A stretch of 64,000 bases of DNA from SAR324 cluster bacterium (GTDB taxonomy: Bacteria > SAR324 > XYD2-FULL-50-16): NCBI GenBank assembly GCA_028282885.1, contig JANQGX010000056.1, forward strand, positions 165,563 through 229,562. Reading direction: 5' to 3'. Below, piece after piece: positions 18,201 to 26,883 of the stretch. A program made the position numbers and the translations under genes. Below the pieces are notes generated by a model. It did not search any database, was not told the DNA's origin, and saw only the letters and a program-made list of their open reading frames with translations. Each line of letters starts with the position of its first letter. The first letter of the stretch is position 1.

Positions 18201-20160
18201 TATTCTCGGCATTCTCTCCTATCGTGAGCTGTCACATATCGATGCTTTTTTTGCTAATACCTTCGAGCATTTTCCTGCGAGAATTACACGAGCATTGGGT
18301 AGAGAGAATCTGGACTTTGATTTGGATAAACTCAGCATTGAAGACGAGGAGCTGCTTTATCCCCTGGTGCAGGAAACTGTATTGGGCAATATCATTGCCA
18401 GTGCCTACCCGATTCATTTGCTGGAAAATGTGTTAAACAAAATGATGCCATTTGTCTCAAACCTAAGGGAAATTGGTCCCTCCCTTAAGATATTCGAAGA
18501 CGAGGGACGACCCAAGAACAGACTCTCCCCTGTATATTTCGGATACAAATCCTATGCCTTACAGACTCTGGCCAGAGATGGATTCAATGTTCCCTCCCTG
18601 GAGACTCTGCCTGTCTATTATTTTGAAGAGCATCCGGAATACCTCAACTTCGATATTCACCCGGAGTTTAAAAACAAGCTGATAGAAAGTTTGCTGAAAC
18701 TAGAGAAAAAGACGGAAAAACGATTCAGTTTCAACACAGACAAGCTGACACCCGAACAGGCGAGTTTCATCGAACAAACCCGGGCAAAATTCAAATTTAA
18801 CTCGAAGACCGCCCCACAATTGTTTATATCCGCACGAAGCGGTTCCTATCGTTCAATGCCGGGAATTCTGGGAACAGTTTTGAATATCGGATTCAAAGAT
18901 ATCGTAAAATCCCCGAATTTGAATCAGATCCTCCGCTTTCAATTAAACACATATCGAATGTTCCTCAGTACATTTGGCAATGTGGTCCTTGGAATTAATG
19001 AGGTTCATTTCTCGAGAGTTGTAGAAGAGAGCAAAAAAATGCTGAAAAATCCTTCAGATAAAAAAATTAAATGGGAGGATCTGCGGGATGATCAGATTAT
19101 TCAGATAATTGCGGACTTCAAGGAACTGATAGAATCGCGAAGCCGGCAACTTGACCCGAGGTTGCAAATCAATCCGGACTGGGATGATCCGCTGGAACTT
19201 TTGGCTATTTCGGTTATCGGCGTCTGGAATTCATGGCTCTCGCCGGCCTCAAAAAACCTGAGAAGCTTTCTCAATATATCCCCGGATTGGAAAACACCGG
19301 TATCACTGATGGAAATGAAACAAGCTGATCTCAACGACCGATCCTTTAGTGCTATTCTCTTTTCAGGAGATCCACAGGGAAAGACCAACAAACCTCATGG
19401 TGATCTCCTTTTCGGACGTCCCGGAGAAGACATAGCCGCCGGTCTTGCTTCCGAAGGAAAGCAACTGGAGGAGGTAGAATTCGAAAACCCCGAGCTCTAC
19501 CATGAAATATCCGATCTGCTGGAGAAAATAAAGATCAACAAAGGGTATATCAATGTGGATGTGGAAATGGTGGGCGAATTTGATCCCGATACGAACAACA
19601 TGGAACTATTTGTCGTTCAGGAAAGACAAATGCCTCTTGGCGTGCGGGGAGAAAGCGAGGATTATCGACTTACCCCGACTCAAACAAAACCTGTTACATC
19701 GGGGAGAGGCGTTAACGGGGGAGTCCAATACGGGGTGTTTTTGGATGGTGTGAACCGGGATTATTACCAGTTGAGGGATGTTGTGCGAACGGTGAGAGAA
19801 AGTCTTGGTGTAAAAGACCACTACCACGGCCCCGGGATTTTTCTATTGATGAAATATGTAACTCCGGAAGAAGCGCTGAAAATGAATATTGAAGGTGTCG
19901 ACGGGATTATCACCACTAAAATAGGTAAATCGAGTCACGCATCCATCGCAGCAAAAAGGGACGGCAAGCTCTTTGTCTGCGAAACCCGTGTCACTGAGAT
20001 GGATGGACAATGGTCTATAGGAAAGCAGACTATCAATATGGGTGACAGTCCATCGCCGGACATCTTTACAGTGGTTGGAAATCCAAAGTCGGTTTCACCG
20101 TATAGCGGAAATATCTATGAAGGCAAAATGCCTCTGACCCGCGTCATGCAAAAACGATAG
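15208..20160 (+). CDS. Very large PPDK/PEP-synthase-related protein (ATP-grasp plus phosphohistidine domain)
   Basis: 1650-residue soluble protein. Residues 1 to about 1100 are helical and match no family I recognise. From about 1110, FGYKSYALQTLARDGFNVP resembles the GGKGANLAEM start of the PEP/pyruvate-binding ATP-grasp domain. SARSGSYRSMPGILGTVLN (about 1208-1226, Arg1210) matches the VRSGA...SMPGMMDTVLNLG block of pyruvate phosphate dikinase. Near the end, DGIITTKIGKSSHASIAAK places His1577 as the predicted phosphohistidine of the mobile domain. The C-terminal TIM barrel that binds pyruvate/PEP in PPDK is missing; the chain ends about 70 residues after His1577. It should therefore use ATP to phosphorylate a histidine and pass phosphate to an unknown acceptor, perhaps held by the N-terminal region. 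GAAGGA precedes the start; the adjacent ATG at 15211 is also possible. Confidence 0.75.
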   Translation: MMEKLEKLRQEYSLKDFYTIVCKRAEEGICRETEDLLIGLAPFIRLFHSKFVNYYKLTAAPPVHSPQFTNRLVELYSDLCNQLIANGTNGLAKWLLQQKISAARYLFPFKPVPSAYQDIMRGLNTLTELFKSIPILNDKDYDAIFNHVKGILSPQLDEEFESEGRELLNHLNNFNARKEGSESRQFGLLDEKIQRINKQIQGQLMSNNTYVSIIQQINNINKALKNLRKSDFEEILKPQELGDFWEGLKDRGYAGGDNYLYGDFEKQRDEITNWLSATNDEKKDVILNLLKRVFHGKELSSLEKINIPEAVHLYAINVLGVTGLRTDEAIRLVLGFQSRFVEKMVRDGAHSALIKNSMQVREFFYRLLGETEEYDQQVTIADTHDSIFGHIKAASLVTSFGDEFRESLEELDRLTSPDGILLSNFIRSAYLKTTESSGKKNQSDHPRALESHFREINSQLHLFKNFVDDQSKDSFIQLIRMWGLNYIVSWSLTDFANEKRLFSFIVKAAETFPATKVTTIDKTIPLQGVITLLSKESDAKKLIQKLMTYLLNSKISFDYRLFSSLFQVIAQRHQQLHGGINIRDGFSEQRGYGQAATNGKRLGDEIPFQDPHIFHPIVIFLITVLHMKFINIPKDAFVETDISLYLNSLAERQVNPQLGYQNYLAHQLIASIPYIKDFSSHHETVIRKTIADLDESYRRENTLIHYLRIKIHRAPSRLDLDFCLEILQGLSEKNLDVVLNNLIRLMKGIGDEAIPDLETFFGHNKEKLEKLGKLLRLFKAGFPDTDWQDIAENQGFTGIVRDLPEIDPDSTKDIIALVKLANLLSNYWTQRINLGFFETLFIEKERREYEERTLEERMDQVREKRKSYQDIVNKFDPFLEPYQHIFLKRHVIQGDWNFDFFGFWPYYKETKFEAYNAERRLANLERNLIEQLIDTQMADTPAVDSISMDIIHLLRHQIACLTKVMNHLVDEGLAPSRYFLDTIEIFEKDQLTISQLHDILGILSYRELSHIDAFFANTFEHFPARITRALGRENLDFDLDKLSIEDEELLYPLVQETVLGNIIASAYPIHLLENVLNKMMPFVSNLREIGPSLKIFEDEGRPKNRLSPVYFGYKSYALQTLARDGFNVPSLETLPVYYFEEHPEYLNFDIHPEFKNKLIESLLKLEKKTEKRFSFNTDKLTPEQASFIEQTRAKFKFNSKTAPQLFISARSGSYRSMPGILGTVLNIGFKDIVKSPNLNQILRFQLNTYRMFLSTFGNVVLGINEVHFSRVVEESKKMLKNPSDKKIKWEDLRDDQIIQIIADFKELIESRSRQLDPRLQINPDWDDPLELLAISVIGVWNSWLSPASKNLRSFLNISPDWKTPVSLMEMKQADLNDRSFSAILFSGDPQGKTNKPHGDLLFGRPGEDIAAGLASEGKQLEEVEFENPELYHEISDLLEKIKINKGYINVDVEMVGEFDPDTNNMELFVVQERQMPLGVRGESEDYRLTPTQTKPVTSGRGVNGGVQYGVFLDGVNRDYYQLRDVVRTVRESLGVKDHYHGPGIFLLMKYVTPEEALKMNIEGVDGIITTKIGKSSHASIAAKRDGKLFVCETRVTEMDGQWSIGKQTINMGDSPSPDIFTVVGNPKSVSPYSGNIYEGKMPLTRVMQKR

Positions 20161-20213
20161 ATAGTTGAATGCGGCTTTGTGGTTCGATCCGGCACATGAG
20201 ATTCAGATCACTC

Positions 20214-20957
20214 TTATTGATGATCGAAGATATATCCAACAGCACGCAAACTTTTGAAATAGAGAGGCTTTTTAGGATCCGGTTCAAAGTATTTCCTGAA
20301 TCGAACGATAAAGTTATCCACGGTTCTGGTTTCCGTCCTTTTGGTGTAACCCCATCCGATTTCCAGTAATTTTGTTCGGGATAACGGCTTGCCTTTATTG
20401 GCGATAAACAACTTCAGCAACTTCATTTCCTGCTCGGTCAGATTGATTTTGCCTTTATTGCAAAATGCGACTGCGGCTTCAAAGTCGATTTTGTTCTCTC
20501 CAAACTGATAGAATTTCCCCTCTTCAAACTGGTCCAGATTCTGTTCGATATGGTTGCTTTCCTGGTTCCAGGAGAAACGGGTCAACAACCGCTCTACACG
20601 CGATAAAAATTCATTAAGATCAAAGGGCTTTTGCAGGTAATCATCAACACCATAGTGGAAACACTCCACCTTATCATCCGGACTGCTCCTGGCAGATAGT
20701 ACCAGAATCGGAATCCTCTCATCTTCCAGACGAATGCTTCTCAGAACTGAAATACCATCTATTTCGGGCAACATGATGTCCAACACGATAAGATCCGGTT
20801 TCCATTCTCTCCATATCTGGAGAGCTGCGACTCCATCAGGTGCTATCCGCGTATCGTACCCCTGAAGTGAAAGATTCAGGGTAATCCCCTCAGCGATATG
20901 TGCATCGTCTTCTACAACCAGCACTTTCCTGTATTTGGGTTTTTCCATACTATCCAT
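20214..20957 (-). CDS. OmpR-family response regulator
   Basis: 247-residue two-component response regulator. The receiver domain has the acidic pair D17/D18 (VVEDDAH), phosphoacceptor Asp60 (LIVLDIMLPEIDG) and the KPF lysine. The C-terminal winged helix contains LTEQEMKLLKLFIANKGKPLSR and VDNFIVRFRKYFE, typical of OmpR/PhoB. It begins directly after the stop codon of its partner kinase, so the two form an operon. The target genes are unknown; the adjacent 1650-residue gene is convergent and not an obvious target. Confidence 0.93.
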   Translation of the reverse strand: MDSMEKPKYRKVLVVEDDAHIAEGITLNLSLQGYDTRIAPDGVAALQIWREWKPDLIVLDIMLPEIDGISVLRSIRLEDERIPILVLSARSSPDDKVECFHYGVDDYLQKPFDLNEFLSRVERLLTRFSWNQESNHIEQNLDQFEEGKFYQFGENKIDFEAAVAFCNKGKINLTEQEMKLLKLFIANKGKPLSRTKLLEIGWGYTKRTETRTVDNFIVRFRKYFEPDPKKPLYFKSLRAVGYIFDHQ

Positions 20958-21935
20958 TTACTTGGTCATCGTGTTTTGATTCAATATGGGTTCCAGTGGC
21001 AGAATCAATGAAAACTGAGATCCCCTGCCTCTGCCCCGACTTTCTGCTTTTAGTTTGCCACTATAAATCCGTGCTATATTATCCGCCACATACAGGCCAA
21101 GTCCGCTTCCTTTTGCGGATCGATTATCGGATTTCCCAACCTGGTAAAACTTGCGAAAAATTTTCTTGATATCTCCTTTCTCCAGACCGATACCGTTATC
21201 CGTAAATCCAATGATCAACTTGTCCCTCATAGATCGAAAGCCAATCTCAATTTTGGGTACGGTAGAATCATTATAGGTAACAGCATTGGTCAGAATGTTC
21301 ATCAGGAACATCTCGTAAAGCGGCAAATTAATATTCACCAGGTAGGGCTTGTCATCCGGATTATTAACCTCGATCTCGCTGTTGGAAAAACGGTGATGGT
21401 TTTCTTTGAGAAAGTCCCTGGTAGCGTTGACAAGATCCGTGATGTTCTTCTCGCTACTGAAAGTAGAACTCTCGATCTTGGCCAGATTCAGAATCTGGCT
21501 GACATTGTCAGAAAGTCGTTCGGCATCCTGAATCATATACGCAATATATTTCAGTTGATCCTTACGCGGCAGGTCATATTTGGCAAACGTTTCAAGATAA
21601 AGCTTCAAAGAGGTAACCGGAGTTTTAAGCTCATGGGTAAAATTATTGATGAAGTTATTTTGCAACCGATATAGTTGCAGTGCCTTCTGGTTATAGACAA
21701 AAATGATAAAGATACAGATGAGGATAAATCCAACCAGAATGGATAAGACCAGGATGACGACCCATGTCTGAGGCTCCAGCACCTGTTTCGTGTCGATTTT
21801 GAACCGCGTAACAACGGCCCTCAGCCCCTCGCTAACTTCAAGATACCAGTATATATACAAGGCAAAGGAGAGAACCAAAGCTATGATCGACAAAATCATA
21901 GTTATCAGGGAATGAAACCATCTGGAGCCACCCAT
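20958..21935 (-). CDS. Sensor histidine kinase
   Basis: 325-residue membrane sensor kinase. Two transmembrane helices (about 10-30 and 57-81) flank a short periplasmic loop of only about 25 residues, suggesting it senses a membrane or intramembrane signal or works with an auxiliary protein. His101 in FTHELKTPVTSLKL is the phosphorylation site of the dimerisation domain. The ATPase domain has the N box (NILTNAVTYND), G1 (FTDNGIGLE), F box and G2 (GSGLGLYV). It lies upstream of, and directly abuts, the OmpR-type regulator. Confidence 0.93.
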   Translation of the reverse strand: MGGSRWFHSLITMILSIIALVLSFALYIYWYLEVSEGLRAVVTRFKIDTKQVLEPQTWVVILVLSILVGFILICIFIIFVYNQKALQLYRLQNNFINNFTHELKTPVTSLKLYLETFAKYDLPRKDQLKYIAYMIQDAERLSDNVSQILNLAKIESSTFSSEKNITDLVNATRDFLKENHHRFSNSEIEVNNPDDKPYLVNINLPLYEMFLMNILTNAVTYNDSTVPKIEIGFRSMRDKLIIGFTDNGIGLEKGDIKKIFRKFYQVGKSDNRSAKGSGLGLYVADNIARIYSGKLKAESRGRGRGSQFSLILPLEPILNQNTMTK

Positions 21936-22487
21936 ATTATAATCCTCTTGAATAAAACTTGGTTAATAATCCGCACAATCATGCTACTGAACTCTTATCC
22001 CAGTGTATTGTCAGCATACAAAAACCGCCATGGGTATGTGAAGAAGGATTTGCCGGCTGTTGTTGATCAACGGATACCACCTGCCATATCTTTATTATGT
22101 AAAACTTTTGTAAATTCAAGAAATAAACTTTATCTGCAAATCGGGTTTTCCTACTATAAACATGAAAACTATAAGGAATGGATATGCGGCTGATTTACAT
22201 CGGAGTAAACCAAACATTGGACAAAGCAGTGATTGATTCACCGCATTCCCCACTACAGAGTTTCAAACATATAAAAACCCGACGACAGAGTTTTTATCCA
22301 AGGTCGGTTTTGCCTGTAAAAGAATCACTTAGCAAAACAAGCACCATGCGGTGCGGGGTCGAAGGCATACGATAAAACGATTTGGAAGAGAAGCCGATAG
22401 ATCGAGTTGAAGATGTTAGATCCTCCAATATCGATTCATTGGACATTTTCCCTACAGCGATCCACCAAACCAAACGGGAGTCGATTT
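21936..22487. other. Divergent intergenic region, 552 bases
   Basis: Between the histidine kinase and the radical SAM gene, which are divergently transcribed; both promoters should be here. GCACC-ATGC-GGTGC near 22340 is a small hairpin. No coding sequence or recognised regulatory motif was found. Confidence 0.45.
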
Positions 22488-24278
22488 ATGCAGCTCTACA
22501 AAAACATACTACTGGTCTACCCGAAAGTTCCTAAAAACACCTATTGGAGCTTTCACTATTCGATGAAGTTTATCGGAAAGAAAACCGCCATGCCACCTTT
22601 GGGGCTCATCACCATCGCATCGTTTTTCCCTGAAAACTATCATCTCAGACTGGTTGATATGAATATCGAAGAGTTAAGGGAAGTTGATCTGGCATGGGCT
22701 GATGCGGTTTTCATTTCTGCAATGCTGATTCAGCAGGAATCGTTCAGCGAGGTTGTTGAAAGATGCAATAGGATGCAAATCCCGGTGATTGCTGGAGGGC
22801 CCTATGTAACCTCCAGTCATGAAAATATTATTGGTGTCGATTATTACATCCTTGGTGAGGTGGAAGATACTTTTCAGGATTTTCTGCAAAAATTTCAAAA
22901 AGGCACAGCTCCGAAAGTCAATTCAGCCAAGTCATATCCGGACATCAGCAACTCATCACCACCCCGGTTTGATCTTCTCGACTTTGATGCTTATTGTTCA
23001 ATGTCGATACAGTACTCCAGGGGATGTCCGTTCAAATGTGAATTTTGCGACATCTGGAGCGTCTATGGAAACAAACCAAGGTTGAAATCGGCAGATTCGA
23101 TTGTGCGGGAACTTGATTGCTTGTATTCCCAAGGATGGAGAGGAGCACTGTTTATAGTGGATGACAACTTTATCGGCAACAAGCAACGCGTTAAAAAGGA
23201 GTTGCTGCCAACCCTGATTCGTTGGCAAAAAGCCCACAATCATCCCTTCAGGTTTTTTACTGAAGCCAGTGTTAACATGGCAGAAGATGACGAACTGCTG
23301 GTGGGCATGAAACAGGCTGGGTTCAACGAGGTTTTTATTGGTATTGAGTCCCCGTCGGAAAAGGCCCTGCAGGAAACCGGCAAAAGTCAAAACCTCAGAA
23401 CCAATCTGCAGGATTCCATTCAAAAAATACAGAATCGCGGAATTGAAGTTATGGCCGGATTCATCATCGGTTTCGATTCGGATTCTCCGGAAATAGGACT
23501 CCAGCAGATTCGATTTATTCAGGACTCCGGCATACCGCAGGCAATGGTCGGACTGCTGGAAGCATTGCCCGGAACAAAGCTTTATCGTCGCCTGCTTAAA
23601 GAGGGGAGGATTTTGGGCTCCTCCAAAGGAAACAATACACACCATTTGCAGACCAATTTCAAAACCAGAATGAGCAGCGAAGATCTGAAAAACATCTATA
23701 AAAGAATTCTCTCCAACATCTATGACAAAAACCTGAAAAACTACTTTGAGAGATGTAATCGCTTGCTCGACAATGTTGGTGAATCCCCGTTTTTTCAACG
23801 CAGGATCAATCTGCCCGAGATTAAGAGCTTTTTTAGATCAATCACCCAACAACCGTTTACACGCTACGGTTTTCAGTATATCAAGTTCATTTTGCGTAAC
23901 GCTTTCATCAACAGAAAGATTTTTGGAGAGGCGATCCGATTCGCTATCATCGGACACCATTTCCACACCATCACTCAGGAAACCTTGAAGGTGGAGAGGA
24001 TCATCTCGGAATTGGAAAAGCTATATCAAAATCTCAAAACTCAACTTAACAGACAATCTACGATCGTTTTGGCAAATTCGAAAGAAACCATGCAAAACAT
24101 CGTCGAACTGCTGCAAAAGAAAATTAAAAAGCTGGATCAATTGAGTGCAAAAGTTGAAAACCTGAACGAGGAGTTCAGAGGTGATATTAAGATACGGATC
24201 AATGAGATCGATCAAAAAATCAAAGATTTGGTTAGCTCAATTGCTATTAACACCAGGGTTGAAAACAGAATCCAATAA
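22488..24278 (+). CDS. B12-binding-domain radical SAM protein, HpnP-like, with coiled-coil tail
   Basis: 596-residue enzyme. The N-terminal third resembles a cobalamin-binding domain (KTAMPPLGLITIASFFPENY, VIAGGPYVTSSHE). Cys180, Cys184 and Cys187 (SRGCPFKCEFCDIW) bind the radical SAM [4Fe-4S] cluster. The order and the motif DDNFIGN are shared with the DUF4070 group that includes the hopanoid methylase HpnP, so a cobalamin-dependent methylation or a similar reaction is likely, but the substrate is not known. Residues after about 500 form a long charged coiled coil (LEKLYQNLKTQLNRQ onward), not usual in HpnP. The start at 22488 was chosen because GGAG lies about eight bases before it; a longer reading from 22407 adds 27 unrelated residues. 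Confidence 0.8.
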   Translation: MQLYKNILLVYPKVPKNTYWSFHYSMKFIGKKTAMPPLGLITIASFFPENYHLRLVDMNIEELREVDLAWADAVFISAMLIQQESFSEVVERCNRMQIPVIAGGPYVTSSHENIIGVDYYILGEVEDTFQDFLQKFQKGTAPKVNSAKSYPDISNSSPPRFDLLDFDAYCSMSIQYSRGCPFKCEFCDIWSVYGNKPRLKSADSIVRELDCLYSQGWRGALFIVDDNFIGNKQRVKKELLPTLIRWQKAHNHPFRFFTEASVNMAEDDELLVGMKQAGFNEVFIGIESPSEKALQETGKSQNLRTNLQDSIQKIQNRGIEVMAGFIIGFDSDSPEIGLQQIRFIQDSGIPQAMVGLLEALPGTKLYRRLLKEGRILGSSKGNNTHHLQTNFKTRMSSEDLKNIYKRILSNIYDKNLKNYFERCNRLLDNVGESPFFQRRINLPEIKSFFRSITQQPFTRYGFQYIKFILRNAFINRKIFGEAIRFAIIGHHFHTITQETLKVERIISELEKLYQNLKTQLNRQSTIVLANSKETMQNIVELLQKKIKKLDQLSAKVENLNEEFRGDIKIRINEIDQKIKDLVSSIAINTRVENRIQ

Positions 24279-24280
24279 CC

Positions 24281-24889
24281 TCAAGCGGGTGGCCAACGGG
24301 TCGTGGTCTCTTTCCCGGTGGTTAACAATGAGATCAGGTTATACAGCACCCGGGCAGTTAATCCCCAAATGACATCTTCCTTGTATTTGAACAGGTAACT
24401 GGGAAACTCCACGCCTTTCCAGTTATACTTGTCCAGCGAAGAATTTGCATCATCCATCAGATGGGAGAGCGGGACTATCAACAATCGGTCAACCTCATCC
24501 TTGCTCGGTTTGAATGTACTGGGATAAGGGATTCTGCCAATAAACGGGGTGATCCAGTATTTTGATACGAGGGTGAATTCCGTTTTCAATCCTCCCCATA
24601 CCTCGATTGTATTGCGATCGACACCGATTTCTTCCTCCGTTTCCCTAAGCGCTACACTCACATCATCCTTGTCCGACTCATCCCTCGCTCCACCCGGAAA
24701 CGAGATTTGCCCTCCATGGGGCCCCGGCGTTTCGGGGCGTTTCATAAACACTATCGATAATCCTTCAGGTCGCGGATAAACCGGAATCAGAATCGATGCT
24801 GCTTTGAAACCGTTTTTCCTGGGTTCCAGAGATGGTGTATGATTATTGAAGACTTTTTTGATATGTTGTTCCGAGTATTTCACAATCAA
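24281..24889 (-). CDS. nudL: Nudix hydrolase, CoA pyrophosphatase type
   Basis: 202-residue Nudix enzyme. The Nudix box runs from GGARDESD through ALRETEEEIGV, preceded by HGGQISFPGG, the diagnostic extension of the NudL/YeaB coenzyme-A pyrophosphatase group. It would hydrolyse CoA or related dinucleotides to 3',5'-ADP and phosphopantetheine. Its start overlaps the stop of the upstream metallo-beta-lactamase-fold gene by four bases, so the two are co-translated. Confidence 0.85.
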   Translation of the reverse strand: MIVKYSEQHIKKVFNNHTPSLEPRKNGFKAASILIPVYPRPEGLSIVFMKRPETPGPHGGQISFPGGARDESDKDDVSVALRETEEEIGVDRNTIEVWGGLKTEFTLVSKYWITPFIGRIPYPSTFKPSKDEVDRLLIVPLSHLMDDANSSLDKYNWKGVEFPSYLFKYKEDVIWGLTARVLYNLISLLTTGKETTTRWPPA

Positions 24890-25551
24890 TATTGTAGGTA
24901 GGAGGTGATGAAATCTCTGACCTGTTTTTTGCCATCAAAGATACCGAAATGTCCTTCGCAAAGGATGTCAACATCCAAATCGAGTAAGATTTTGAGAGAT
25001 CTATTATAATCTTCCCGATTGGATTTCAAAACAGGGTGCAGCGGACCGTGTAAATCCTGTCCGAAGAGAACGCGCTTCTCGTCTGATTCCATCAGGTAGA
25101 CCACGGAGCCTGGCGAATGACCGGGAACATGCAGTGCCTTAATTCCCAGAGTACCCAGTTTAACGGTCTCCTCAGGTTTTTTTAACTTACGATCTATCAT
25201 AAACGGTTGTAAAGTTGCATTGTACCATGAAGCAGCGGTAACAGTGTTGTTTCCTTCCTCCAGATAGAAGGCATCAAGAGAGTGGGCTACTATTTTGCAA
25301 CCCAAATAGTTGCGTAATTGATCGGCTCCACCGCTGTGATCAAAATGACAATGTGTCAGCAAAAGCAGATTTATCTTGTGTGGATTAGGCTGATATTGTT
25401 GGATATTCTTTATCAACTGTTTCTGATCAAAACCGCACCCGGCATCAACCAACACGGACTGTCCATCGGAAACGATTAGATAAATGGCGGCATCCTGACT
25501 GGAAGTCAACTCCTCACCACCGACCTGAAAAATCTCAGATGTAATTTTCAT
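24886..25551 (-). CDS. Metallo-beta-lactamase-fold hydrolase
   Basis: 221-residue MBL-fold enzyme. THCHFDHSGG supplies His67, His69, Asp71 and His72, a complete HxHxDH zinc-binding motif; HVPGHSPGSVVY and CEGHFGIF supply further ligands. The general shape is of glyoxalase II-like and related hydrolases, but no substrate can be assigned. It is the first gene of a two-gene unit with nudL. Confidence 0.85.
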   Translation of the reverse strand: MKITSEIFQVGGEELTSSQDAAIYLIVSDGQSVLVDAGCGFDQKQLIKNIQQYQPNPHKINLLLLTHCHFDHSGGADQLRNYLGCKIVAHSLDAFYLEEGNNTVTAASWYNATLQPFMIDRKLKKPEETVKLGTLGIKALHVPGHSPGSVVYLMESDEKRVLFGQDLHGPLHPVLKSNREDYNRSLKILLDLDVDILCEGHFGIFDGKKQVRDFITSYLQY

Positions 25552-25979
25552 CCCTCTTTGTATCTGTGTTGTTGAAACTTAAAACCAAATAATCGTTGAT
25601 TCAAACCCGCAGTCATTATGCTCACCCTACTCCTGACTGATAGAGAAAACTAACACAATCGGTGGAACTTTCTCAATGATCTGCTCGATCAGGCTTCAGG
25701 AATTTCCAATAGGGTTGCTAAAAGACCCTACCTACTTTTTATACCAATGTTGGCGTTAAAAACGGAATTTGCGTGGGTGCGTCAGCCTTCTTAGCTCGCT
25801 GGTTAACGAGGATCATCAGCACACCGGGGAATATCCCCTTTTTATCTTATTCGGATAACTCTATAATAGCAGATAACAATCCAATACCATGACAGAAGTT
25901 GTCCCGATGCCAATATTTGGCCTTCACATTGCGGAGACATCTGACAAGATGAGTTTTTCACAAATCCCAAAATAACTGA
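25552..25979. other. Divergent intergenic region, 428 bases, possible small RNA or leader
   Basis: No ORF. TAGGGT and ACCCTA form a hairpin around 25708, and a terminator-like stem (25826-25843) points towards the rhomboid gene although no plus-strand coding gene precedes it. This suggests either a small RNA ending there or an attenuator in the rhomboid leader. Confidence 0.4.
25826..25843 (+). terminator. Orphan terminator-like hairpin before the rhomboid gene
   Basis: GGGGA-ATA-TCCCC followed by TTTTTAT. On the plus strand there is no gene upstream that it could end, and it lies about 135 bases before the rhomboid start. The stem has only five pairs. Confidence 0.45.
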
Positions 25980-26864
25980 ATGGAAATGAATAACAATAGG
26001 GCTATTCTGTGTCCCAATTGCAGAAAACTGATTAGCGACTATTCCCGAGAATGTCCTCATTGCGGTTTAAAACATCCCGCTAAAAAACGCGCCATGTACC
26101 GACTATTGGGAGGTAACCAGAGAAGCTTTACGCGTACGATTATTACAATCAATGTAATTTTCTTCATCGCTTCCTTCCTCCTGCCTCTCTTCATTCCTCT
26201 GAATGTCCCGGTTTTTCAACGCTCCTTCGGCATTTTGCCCTCGCCCAGTAGCCAGGCCTTGGGAATACTGGGATGGGCAGAAATTGGTGTATTTATGAGA
26301 GGTGACTGGTGGGTGCTGATAACAGCCATGTTTTTGCATGGCGGGGTTCTGCATATTTTATTCAATATGCTATGGGTGAGAGATCTCGCACCACAAACAG
26401 AAACGCTCTTCAGCCCTCATAAAATGGTTATCATTTATGTACTGTCGGGGGTTGGGGGCAATCTGGCAGCTTTATTCACACCGGTAATCGCTAGAAATCT
26501 CTTTTTCATCTCTATGGGTAACTATCCGGTAGTTGGTGCTTCGGGGGCAGTATTCGGTTTGATCGGAGCAATCATAGCTTTTGGCAGGAAAAGGGGCGGC
26601 TTCTGGGGACGTCAGGTCGTCAGACAATTGGGAATGTGGGCGGTTATCATGATAGCTATGGGATTCATCTTTCCTGGAATCAGTAACGCCGGGCACATCG
26701 GGGGATTTGTATCGGGATTTCTCGTTGGACAGCTAATGCCTCTTCGTAACACCCCATCGAACAACAAGTTCTACATTTTCATCGGGACTGGATTGATTAT
26801 TCTTTGCGGCTACGCTTTTTTTCAAATGCTCGTGAGATTGGTATACATCATGGGTCACCTCTAA
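25980..26864 (+). CDS. Rhomboid-family intramembrane serine protease with zinc ribbon
   Basis: 294-residue membrane protease. The N-terminus is a small zinc ribbon (CPNC...CPHC, about residues 11-32), followed by several transmembrane helices from about residue 53. The catalytic dyad is Ser188 in VGASGAVFG and His239 in NAGHIGGFVSG, both in the expected helices, and the loop-1 region contains WWVLITAMFLHGGVLHILFNM. It cleaves transmembrane segments of unknown substrates. It lies 19 bases upstream of rtcB on the same strand, so the two are probably co-transcribed. Confidence 0.93.
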   Translation: MEMNNNRAILCPNCRKLISDYSRECPHCGLKHPAKKRAMYRLLGGNQRSFTRTIITINVIFFIASFLLPLFIPLNVPVFQRSFGILPSPSSQALGILGWAEIGVFMRGDWWVLITAMFLHGGVLHILFNMLWVRDLAPQTETLFSPHKMVIIYVLSGVGGNLAALFTPVIARNLFFISMGNYPVVGASGAVFGLIGAIIAFGRKRGGFWGRQVVRQLGMWAVIMIAMGFIFPGISNAGHIGGFVSGFLVGQLMPLRNTPSNNKFYIFIGTGLIILCGYAFFQMLVRLVYIMGHL

Positions 26865-26883
26865 TCACGACCAATCCTGTAAT

